DNA of 64,000 nt from contig CM051030.1 of assembly GCA_027627225.1 (NCBI GenBank), positions 8,971,001-9,035,000 of the forward strand. The letters run 5' to 3'. Below, one piece after another: positions 54,704 to 64,000 of the stretch. Source of the stretch: Congeria kusceri (lineage: Eukaryota; Mollusca; Bivalvia; Myida; Dreissenidae). The first letter of the stretch is position 1. The number at the start of each line of letters is the position of its first letter. A program made the position numbers and the translations under genes. Under the pieces are notes generated by a model, which was not told the origin of the DNA, made no database searches, and saw only the letters and a program-made list of their open reading frames with translations.

Positions 54704-56355
54704 AGGGCCCCACAAATTTTTCGCGGGTGCCCTATAGTAATCACCCTGTCTGTCCGTCCGTCCGTCTGTCCGTCCACATTTTTCATGTTTTCTTTCATAA
54801 CTTCAAAACCGTTTCAGCTATTAATTTGAAACTTCATGGGTGGTTAGATTTCATTAAGGAGAAGTGCAGTAAACAAGAACCATTACTCTGCACTTCATGG
54901 TTCTGGAGTTATTACCCTTTGTTAATTTTTCAAACTTCGTTTTTGCCTGGAGCATAACTCTTAGGCTATAAGAGGTATTAACTTGAAACTTCATAGGTGG
55001 ATAGATTTCATTATGGAGTCAACTTTTGGTTTCAGCTCTTTAACTTGAGAACGAATTGAAATATTTTAATGAAACTTCATCCATAGATACCTTATATCCA
55101 GACCTGGCTTGGGATTACATAGGAGGTGGATGGGATCACTGTCAAGGTCACCGTTACAAAAATTAGAACAACGGTTTCCGCTCAATTACTCGAGAACGAA
55201 TTGAGCTATTGTAATTCAACTTCATACATATATACCTTTTATCAAGACATCGCTTGGGATTGCATAGGGGGTGGGTGGGATCAAGGTCAAGGTCACCGTT
55301 ACTAAAAATAGAAAAACGGTTTCTTCTCAATTACTCAATAACATATCAAGCTATTGTAATGAATATAGAGGGAAAATTCCTCCTGAATGCAACTCCTCCC
55401 ACAGTTTCCAACAGACTTACTTGAAACTTGTCTTATTGTTGAGGGTAATGTGTGGTTGTGCGTAAAGATGGGGATGTAAGTTTGTCTCCCACATTCGGAA
55501 GTTATGTACATATTGCATTAGTTATTGTGTTTCTCAGATATTCTACACTGATTGGTTATCAATGTAAACATGCATGTACAAATATATATTCCATGAAGCT
55601 TTAGATAATCTTTGACATAGATGGAATTGCTGACATGAACTAGTGTTTTCTGGCATTTAGGGATTTCTAATAACTTAAAATACATGCAAGAACCAGGCCT
55701 TCTGTTTCGAGGTCACACTAAGTAGTCAAGTATTTGTTCAGATGATATATTATACTCTTGGTCTGGCATTGCCTTCCTCTGACTAGCATATGCTTTGGGG
55801 GCATATGTCACATCTTAAACTATTAGAGATATTAACTCAAACTTCACAGGTGGATAGATCTCATTAAGGAGAAGTGCTTTCCACAAGAACCGATACTCTG
55901 CTCTTCGTAATTCTGGAGTTATTGCCGTTTGTTAAGTTTTTCTTACTTCTTTTTGGAAAGGAATATATAGAGAAATTCCTTGTGAATGCAACTCCTCTTA
56001 CAGTTTCCAATGGATTTTCTTGAAACTTGTCTTCATTGTTGAGGATAATGTGTAGTTGTGCATGAAGCTGGGGATTTACATTGTTCTCCTCCATTCGCCC
56101 TTTGGTTATTTCTCCATTATGGAATATATAAAAGGAACATTCCTTGTGAATGCAACTCCACATATAGTTTCTAACGTATTTTCTTGAAACTTGTCTTCAT
56201 TGTTGTGGGTAATGTGCTGTTGTGTGTAAAGATGGGGTTTTTTAATTTTACTCCTTGATTAGGAAGTTATGGCCCTTTGATTAAACTGGCGGGCCTCCAC
56301 ATTCAAACATGCTATCATTCGGGGCCCGTTTTCACTCCTGTGACAACGCTCTAGT
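54704..56355. mobile_element. dispersed repeat with AGGGCCCC / GGGGCCCG ends
   Basis: Starts AGGGCCCCACAAATTTTTCG with CCGTCCGTCCGTCTGTCCGT and ends TCGGGGCCCGTTTTCACTCC, then TGTGACAACGCTCTAGTTTT. The core mixes CTTCATGGTTCTGGAGTTAT units, AAGGTCACCGTT-family units (55020-55370) and CTTGAAACTTGTCTTCATTG units. A GGGGGCAT end lies inside at 55797-55804, so at least one other element is nested. Confidence 0.75.
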
Positions 56356-58448
56356 TTTTTGTTTTCTTTGCAGTTTAATACTTAGATAGAAAAGAAGAGA
56401 GATGATAGCCCAACATAATAAGAGTTAATGATGAAAACACATAATTTTACATGTATCATCATTTTACTAGACCCATTATTCAGCATTATGCTGTAATGGG
56501 ATTGTTCGATTCTTTTTAACTTAAAAGGTCTGGAAGAAATATATGATTTAATAACCATACACTTTTTAAATTGTTTGGAAACAAGGGTACAATAGTACCG
56601 GTTATTTGTTTAAAATAAAATTATGAACAGTTTAATGTTTTACCAGATCTCTAAGTGATTCAACATAGTTTTACATAATAAATATGATATTTGCATGTCT
56701 TTTATGCTGCCGGTTCATGAAAAAGCAGAAAATTAACACTAAGTTACCTAGAAATTATGTCATATTAATAAATAATACTCTGAATAAAAGGAGTATTATA
56801 ATATAATGCAATAAATAGTTGGTCTTTAGGGTTCTAACCCTGTTTAACTTTATGTTGAAGTAAGAATACTTCTTATAATAAATAAAATGGATCAAGGGTC
56901 ACTAAATAGTGAAGATTTAATATAATTGAAAATAGGCTTTCATAGGCAAGTATGTTATGTGTGTAAGTAATTTTAATTTTTAACATTTGTGCGACATGCT
57001 GTTAACTTATGTTGAACGCTTGCAGACCGGTAATAAATACGAGGTGCTCCAACTTAAGACACTGTTTGTTTGGTACCTTAAGAGAGTTGGGCTATTTTAA
57101 AATGATGGTTCTGCCCAGGGTGGCATTAAAACAATGTTTAAAGAAGTACGCTATATACATAAAAACAACAATATGGGCTGCTAGTTACAAAACAGTCACC
57201 TTGATAGGGCCACTTTAAAACAATATGTTAAGAGTTTAACTTATAACTTAACTTATAATACAGTTAAGAATTAAAGAAACAAGAACAAACATAATTAATA
57301 ATATTTACAGGTTAAAAATACTTTACATGAATGAATATGTGACTGTGTACCTTTAAAGTAATAGTAACATGCTAACATACATGTCAGTGTTAATATATTA
57401 ATTGTGTTGGAGCACAATTAATGAGATATTCATGTTATTCAACAAGACAATAACGTGGTTTAAATATAACTAGAGAATGTACTATATAAAAGACATGTTG
57501 CCACCCTGGAAGGGATAAAATGGTATATTGGAAGTGTAGGATTGGGAGGCCAGCGGGGGGTGGGGGAACTGGGTAGGGTTGGAAACAAGGGGAGATAATT
57601 GAATTGGTGAAGGTATATCTGTTGGGGTTGTGTCCCCTGGACCAGGGGGAGTGCACAGCTTGAATAAATTACTTAAAAATAAGCAAAATATGCAGAAGAG
57701 ATATAAAATATTAAAAAATTGACCGACTGAGACAGAAAATGATACCAACTAGGTAAAAGTGGACTATAATACAGGATTATAGCTAATCCCGGGTAAAAAA
57801 CTTGCAAAGGGTGATATCCAGATAGTAAAAATGGATATAGATATATAAATAAAATACAGTAATAGACACTGTACTTATCACTATATGCAATAGGTAATAT
57901 TATTAAAAAACTCCAATATCAGTTAAATGGTATTGGTCTCGATAAGACAGAATGCAAATATTTGCAAGGTTGTCAGATCCTTGCACCGTGCATTCCAGTC
58001 CGACGTGGTTCTTTGAGGATGAGAGGGGAAGGGGGGGGTGTCAGTGGGGAAGGGAGAGGGTGCAATGCAGTCAACTGCACCCAGGAAAATGGACGGCCCC
58101 ATCCTTTCTGAATATTAAAAGCTGCTATAAAAAGGGGGCTTATTAAGAAACTGACAAATGTAAATGGTGCAGTACTGGATGCTCTCTTCTGAAAAATGGT
58201 GTTAAAATAAAAAATACGAAGTCAATACCATTGACTTGGTTTACAAAGGGCAGGGAATTCCATAGGTTCCCAATAAAAATTAAAACAATAATTAGCATTG
58301 AAAACTAATAGAGGGACAATGCAGGTTAGGAAATGTATACAGGAACTGTAACGTATCACATAGTTAAATAAAACTATTACAGAAACTGTATTAAAGTTGG
58401 TTGGGGGCTGACTGCTCCTCCCCCCCCCCACCAATGACCTAGATCTTT
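56356..58448. other. non-coding DNA, possibly including LINE 3' sequence
   Basis: 56.4-57.4 kb is AT-rich with nothing recognised. From about 57540 to 58440 G- and C-runs increase and the sequence may be the 3' untranslated part of the LINE remnant that follows on the minus strand, but no tail or target duplication was found. Confidence 0.35.
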
Positions 58449-60090
58449 TCAGTTAACTGACAGTCTAATAGGAATTTGGACAGGGCAGAGAAAAGACCGG
58501 GCCCTGGCCGCTCCCTTGGGGTCTAGCATGTTGGTAAGGTTTAAAACTAGTCCATGGGAGTGCAATGCGGCCTGGAGCTGGTCCCTCTGCCCTGTAAAGG
58601 TGTTGCACTGTAGCAGTAGGTGGGCTGCCGTGAAGGGCTCCCGGCACCGCGGACATGCAGGGTCTAGCCCAAGGACATACTTTCCCGCGCCACCGGGTAG
58701 AAGAGTGGTTCCCATTCTCAGGCGCGTGATGGCTCTGTCAATCACAATGCTTGCTGAGTATTTGTCAGCCGGCCTGAGGGTTTTCACGGGTCTGAGAAAA
58801 GTTTGTCGGTGGGCAGACAAATTGATGGTCATTAGATTCCACTCACTAAGGACAAATGTCTTTGCCAGTGAGTAGATTTCAGTCAGCGCCAGGGATTCCC
58901 CAGCATCAACAGCCCCCCACCTGAGCCCCTCCTTAGCCCCCTTGTCCGCCTGTTCGCCCTCATAGCAATCCTAAGTGCCTTGTTCTGAATGGCAACTACC
59001 ATTTTAAGGAATTTTGGCATTGCACATGCATAGATTTGGGCTCCATAATCTATCTTTGGACGTATAAGGGACTTGTAGAGAAGTAAGAGGCGATTTTTAT
59101 CAGAACCGAAACCTTTTCCCCTTAACATTCTCATTAAATTTAAGTCCCTTTCACACCGTTCAGCCAAATATTTGAAGTGGTGAATAAATTTAACTGTGGA
59201 AATAGGTACATACCTAGAAATTTCAAACATTGAGAGGGGTGCTATTATCCCCAGGCTCGTTTAAAATGTTTTTATTCTCCGATTCAAATTGTTTTTGGTC
59301 ATCCAAAGTTTCCTAAGGGAGATTTGAATCACTGGAGACAGATTTAAAGTGTGTAACCAGAAATTGAGCCTTTTCCCTTGGGGTCATGGCAATTTCGCCT
59401 TTATATTTAAGTAGCGGTACAGGATTTATGCGATTTCCTTTAATTCTGTGAATCTTTTGCAAAAAATTCCTGGAATCACTTTTATTTACAACTGCTGATT
59501 CACAGAATTCTTTCCAATTTTGAGTTTGTGCATCCAAAATAACCCGCTTTGCTGAATTTTTTAGGGACCTATAGTTTTTGAGATTGTGCTCAGCGGGGTT
59601 CTTTTAAAGTAATTTTAAAGCTTTTTTCCTTTCCTGTTCCGCTTTAGAGCACGCCTCACTCCACCAGGGCACATTCTTTCTGGCTTTTTTCTTACCGGAG
59701 GAGACGGGAATGCTGCACTCTGCTATGGACAGGATCTTATTCGTTCGATTAGAACAAAAGGTACTGGGGTCCAGGGTGTGAACATCTGATAGGGAAAGAG
59801 CTGAACAGAGGTCCCTGAACTGAGCCCAAATTTGCTTTATTTAAAAGACATTTCTGCTCCCCTGAGCTGGGGGTCTCAGTTCCTTGTACAAGATAGTAAT
59901 TGTACACTGTAACCAGTTGTGGGAAGTGGTCAGATCCGAAGGTATCAGAGACAGTGTCCCATACAGGAGCACTGGCTATCCCGGCACTAGTTCAAGTAAG
60001 GTCAATACATGTGTTGACCCAGAGGGGTCAAGTCTGGTTGGCGAACTGTTAATGAGCAAAACAAGGTCATGTTCATACAACCATTCTATG
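58449..60090 (-). pseudogene. Jockey-like LINE remnant lacking the reverse transcriptase core
   Basis: Read right to left. The endonuclease C-terminal part (about 60090-59880) has VIEWLYEHDLVL, SPTRLDPSG and a run like SDLTTSHNWLQ where GSDHF is expected. The connecting region (59537-59313) has NWKEFCESAVVNKSDSRNF and REKAQFLVTHF. Then come the thumb and C-terminal part (59230-58883: FKYLAERCERDLNLMRML, RLLLLYKSLIRPKIDYGAQ) and the tail (58832-58449: ITRLRMGTTLLPG, CPRCREPFTAAHLLLQC). The palm with the YADD box is absent between 59313 and 59230, an internal deletion of a few hundred residues. Stops and frameshifts separate the parts. The clade is inferred from domain order and the LYKSLIRPKIDYG motif. 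Confidence 0.82.
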
Positions 60091-60585
60091 ACCCCGCGAC
60101 CTCACATCCAACCATTCTATGACCCGCGACCTCACATCCAACCGTTCTATGACCCCCCGACCTCACATCCCACCATTCTATGACCCCGCGACCTCACATC
60201 CAACCATTCTATGACCCCGCGACCTCACATCCTCACATCCAACCATTCTATGACCCCCCGACCTCACATCCAACCATTATATGACCCCGCGACCTCACAT
60301 CCCACCATTCTCTGACCCCGTGACCTCACATCCAACCATTCTATGACCCCACGACCTCACATCCAACCATTCTATGACCCCGCGACCTCACATACAACCA
60401 TTCTATGACCCTGCGACCTCACATCCAACCATTCTATGACCCGCGACCTCACATCCAACCATTCTATGACCCGCGACCTCACATCCAACCATTATATGAC
60501 CCCGCGACCTTACATCCAACCATTCTATGACCCCGCGACTTCACATCCAACCATTCTATGACCCCGCGACCTCACATACAAAAAT
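60066..60585. repeat. 31-bp minisatellite grown from LINE sequence
   Basis: About sixteen copies of a 31-bp unit (CCAACCATTCTATGACC, CCGCGACCTCACAT). Copies vary in the number of C before GCGACC. The first unit overlaps the LINE codons for VIEWL on the minus strand. Confidence 0.93.
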
Positions 60586-61238
60586 CCTTCCACTATAAAT
60601 ATGAGACAATTCAGGTTAATAGATGTCAAATAATTAAACAACAACACATGTTTAACATGTGAACTTATTCTGCTGAAAGTCAAAGCATAACAGCCTTTCC
60701 ATTTACATGCGGTCTCTTAGTATGTAACTATTTGTTTGATAATACACAGTGTGGTGACTTGTATATTAATATGCAATGCCAGTATTGTATAACTATTCAG
60801 TTGATGACAAGTGCTGTTACAAGTTGATATTTGTGGTGTTGCATGTTAACAAACATTTGCGCCATATTTAAACATTGGTGATCATATCTGATGTTGTATT
60901 ATTGTTTTGTTATAATAGTTTATGTCTCTAACTATATTCCCTTTGTTTTCTGGTAAAGCATTTGTAATAAAGCAATTTAAATACAAAATGTACTTCTTGT
61001 TTCACAGACTTTGAGTAGAAGCCTGAAGGCACATTCTATAATGGTGTTTTCATAAACATATTGCTAATACTTCTTGACAATGTGCTTATTTCATACAAAG
61101 TTATCTATCAATTACAATCATTAGAACATAATAGCTAACATTAGCTGATATATGCATTATTTAACTTTTACAATTTTGTAAAGGTATTATTACTTATATG
61201 CAATACAATTATTAGCAAAACATGATATAACTATATGC
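60586..61238. other. AT-rich DNA, nothing recognised
   Basis: No exon, terminal repeat or tandem array seen. Confidence 0.45.
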
Positions 61239-61855
61239 AAAGAAGGTATGTTTGGAGATTATACATATAATTATGTATATGGGATTATTGAGCTGCTATT
61301 TATGAAAGTAAAATACAAATATAAACAGGTTTGTTTGAAGATACCATGAAAGATCTAAGCTGGTATGTTTAAAGATAACACAACAGATCTAAACTGGTAT
61401 GTTTGAAGATAACTCAAAAGATCTAAGGTGGTATGTTTAAAGATAACTTGCTCAAAAGATCAAAGATGGTATGTTTGAAGATAACACAAAATATCAAAGA
61501 TGGTATGTTTGAAGATAACTCAAAAGATCTAAGATGGTATGTTTGAAGATAACTGAAAAGGTCTAAACTGGAGTATGTTTGAACATAACTCAAAAAATAT
61601 CGAAGATGGTATGTTTGAACATAACTCAAAAGGTATGTTTTTGAAGATAACTCAAAAGATCTCAGATGGTATGGTTGAAGATAACGTGAAAATAATTAAG
61701 TTAGTATGTTTAAAGATAACACGAACAATCTAAACTGTCATGTTTAAAGATAACACGACAGATCTGAATTGGTATGTTTCAAGATAACAAGAGATCTAAA
61801 CAGGTATGTTTGAAGATTACATAACATTTCTGAACAGGTATGTCTGAAGATAACA
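61239..61855. repeat. expanded 31-34-bp array related to the 52834 MITE interior
   Basis: The left part (GGTATGTTTGGAGATTATAC, GGGATTATTGAGCTGCTATT, TATGAAAGTAAAAT) matches about 52993-53058 inside the MITE. It is followed by about sixteen units of GGTATGTTTGAAGATAAC with RAAAGATCTAA, against about four in the MITE. The MITE ends are absent here. Confidence 0.85.
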
Positions 61856-63072
61856 TTGCTGGTTCTTTGTTTATTATATTTAAGCTATTTCATATGTTTT
61901 TAAATGAAGGATTTCAGCTCAGTGGTGCATACGTTATGTCAAGCTCTTTTAAGATTGTTAATTTATCTGTTATATACAAAACGCACATATTACTAAAACA
62001 AACGGAACATGGGAAATCGCCATACATAAATTGTTCCAAAACAGATGGCATTGTCTGACCAAATATATTTTCGGGGAAGGATTGGTGGCTGTCAGATCTT
62101 ATAATAGATCTATATATTACTTATATATTGGGCCGTTGACATGTCTAGACTTAATATATCGCACAAGCGGCTCCATGGGGGGGGGGCGCACCATGCGCCC
62201 CCCCCAAAACATCCGGACCATACGTATATAGGCATATATAAAATGGTAAAAACTGGATAAATATGCTAAAAAAATGATACCCTCGCTTCGCTCTCTCAGT
62301 TTGGTCAAAGATACACATCAACTTCAGTAAAACATACACGACCTAGGCCCGCCCCCTACGAGTTCTTACGTACACCGTAGTACCGGCGCCAAAATTCATC
62401 GAAAACAATAAACTATAGACTATGGGCATATATATACCTTTATTTGTGGATGGTATTTCTTCCTTTTTTAAATTCATTTATTATATTACGATGTCAGGTG
62501 CAATACACAATTGACACAGGAAACCACATAAAAAGCATTTACACGTTTCGAATAAATATGATTTAAAGTCAAAATTCTATTCAAATCGATGACTTCTTTC
62601 GAGATTTAAACAGCTTTGTCTCAAAAATAGTTAAGTTCCCAAAAATCTCAATAGACACACTTTTTTCCATAATTACACCAATTTCAAATTGTTTTTATTC
62701 ATTCATAAAAAGATATAAGTTGATAAAATTGTGAGGTGTCCACAACGTTGGCTCCAATTCCTGGCGATTTCGTATTTCTCCGTCACCATATGTCAGCGAA
62801 ATTGACACTACGTCGGCATCATTTGCCGTATTATTTCACAACGCAATCATACATCATAAGTATCTTTCACAATATTTCGTGTAAAAAAACATGTTCGTCT
62901 GTCTGTCCGTTATCTCGGTTCTATGAAAAAACAACTCACAGTGCATAGCACATTTCAAAACAATTGATGAGCATGACTGTGAACGTGTGAGTTATTTAAT
63001 GACATTCACTTCAAAAAGTGACCATTACACTTCGGTAAACGAATAATACAAACATTATCGATGCGTGTGTTT
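61856..63072. other. non-coding DNA with a G/C hairpin
   Basis: No gene recognised. A 12-bp perfect stem with a 3-base loop is at 62179-62205. The rest is AT-rich. Confidence 0.45.
62179..62205. other. G/C-rich perfect hairpin
   Basis: Eight G plus CGCA, loop CCA, then TGCG plus eight C. It is surrounded by AT-rich DNA. It may be the terminal structure of an unidentified element. Confidence 0.7.
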
Positions 63073-63270
63073 TAGCTATTGGTATATGGGACCTCTCCTG
63101 TGTCGTCCGTCGTCCGTATGCCATCAACAATTTGGACCATTATCGCGATAAGGACTACATTTTTTATTCAATCTTGACCAAACTTGCACAGTTTGTATAT
63201 GACCATACAATCTTGGACGAGTTCGATAATGATGGGCCTGATCGGACCAGGAACACCAGAGTTATTGTCC
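63073..63270. mobile_element. short copy of the AGCTCACCTGAGCAT-family repeat
   Basis: AGCTATTGGTATATGGGACC, CATCAACAATTTGGACCATT, ATCGCGATAAGGACTAC and ACACCAGAGTTATTG align with 38368-38540. Only one unit is present. Confidence 0.82.
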
Positions 63271-63790
63271 CTTTTTTTGCCCCAAATACATCTATTCCTG
63301 AATAACTCACCTGGTAAAGGGAGGTAAATGCAGTATCAGGAATATAAGTGCCTTAAATGTGTTATTTCCCTTTAGTCACATATATAACCCAGATAATGGA
63401 GTCTGCTTATCAGTAAAATCAATACATCACTCTGAGTCAGCATGATACTTCTAGATTAGATCAGCATCATTACACATACATGTAGTAATCCATGTATAGC
63501 CTGCTGCTGACTTATATTTTGGCTATGTGTGCAGCAGTAAATTTTTCCACTGTCTGTCTTGGCATCCAGTCAGGAAAACGATGTAAACAACAATAAATAG
63601 CTAAAATTCATGTTGTAAACAAGCAATCAGAAAATATAGGATTAATATCATGTGATCTAGTGCCTGAAATGGTTAATTATTTTCTGTAGTTTTTGGGCTG
63701 TTTAGTTAGTAACTTATTCAGTATGATTTAATCATGTCACTTTTGGACTGACTTATACATTTGAATTGGGATTTTGGAAACTCAAGTTAT
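63271..63790. other. non-coding DNA, nothing recognised
   Basis: AT-rich with no exon or element boundary. Confidence 0.45.
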
Positions 63791-63794
63791 TATC

Positions 63795-63948
63795 TTACAT
63801 GATTTTTGAAGCTGATTTATTATTTCTCCTGGCCGTAGACATTATTTCACGATCAATCCCCACACAAGTTATGTGGCCGGACTCGGGCTCGCACTCAAGA
63901 ACCCTTGATTTAGAATATAGCGCTCTACCAACTGAGCTAGACGGGCCC
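63795..63948 (-). mobile_element. tRNA-derived SINE
   Basis: The minus-strand head starts GGCCCGTCTAGCTCAGTTGG with a perfect A box (TAGCTCAGTTGGTAGAGC) and a mutated B box (GTGCGAGCCC instead of GGTTCGAGCC). It is followed by a GGGGATTGATCGTGAAATAA body and CGGCCAGGAGAA. The acceptor arms do not pair fully and a body follows, so this is a SINE and not a tRNA gene. Confidence 0.78.
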
Positions 63949-64000
63949 ACAAAGCCAGAAAAATCTACTTGGTTTGATACATTTATATGGTGCCATTATG

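Noticed and set aside
57009..57218. 69-residue open frame with an ATG
   Set aside because: There are no splice partners, domain or repeat relation, and the composition is like flanking non-coding DNA.
63874..63948. tRNA gene on the minus strand
   Set aside because: The A box is perfect, but the B box is mutated, the acceptor stem does not pair and a SINE body follows.

Overview
This window is animal nuclear DNA, most likely from a bivalve mollusc. The evidence is sparse multi-exon genes with GT/AG introns, AT-rich non-coding DNA, and long dispersed repeats of a kind I associate with clams and mussels (arrays ending in runs of GTCCGTC, 'ATGCCCC...GGGGGCAT' termini, tRNA-headed SINEs). The species is an inference; nothing here is prokaryotic.

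Two host genes can be assembled. (1) On the minus strand, positions 16044 down to 9678, six coding exons with matching phases join into a 211-residue protein. It has a short Gly/Pro-rich head, a helical segment and a region that looks like a beta-trefoil. I do not recognise its name, and no single long reading frame reveals it. (2) On the plus strand, positions 22733 to 49675, four exons encode a complete 269-residue homologue of the secreted protein Out at first (OAF). Its first intron is 22.4 kb and is filled with mobile elements. A motif-dense stretch just upstream (22560-22732) has ETS-like and YY1-like sites and is the likely OAF promoter.

Most of the rest is mobile and repetitive DNA. 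Region by region: 1-3.9 kb, AT-rich with a SINE; 3.9-5.95 kb, a 46-bp satellite; 6.8-7.5 kb, a dispersed repeat; 8.3-10.1 kb, several minisatellites around the 3' end of the minus-strand gene; 11.7-13 kb and 16.5-17.1 kb, dispersed repeats in or beside that gene; 14.8-15.5 kb, a 31-bp minisatellite in its first coding intron; 19-21.6 kb, two TIR elements. Inside OAF intron 1 are a 790-bp TIR element, a decayed 3.9-kb hAT transposon with a recognisable transposase pseudogene, a second copy of the 20.6-kb element, and a 5.5-kb hAT-like element that carries a nested, broken non-LTR retrotransposon. Both of those nested insertions keep target-site duplications. Long arrays of several dispersed repeat families fill 38.3-43.8 kb. 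Downstream of OAF are a long-TIR element (50.7-52.5 kb), a TTAA-flanked MITE (52.8-53.3 kb), minisatellites, a 1.6-kb dispersed repeat, a second LINE remnant lacking its reverse transcriptase core (58.4-60.1 kb), and a 31-bp minisatellite that seems to have grown out of that LINE. A tRNA-headed SINE lies at the right edge.

The most useful results are the hand-assembled trefoil-like gene, the dated nest of insertions at 32.6-38.3 kb, and the family of elements with shared ATGCCCC/GGGGGCAT ends but unrelated tandem cores.
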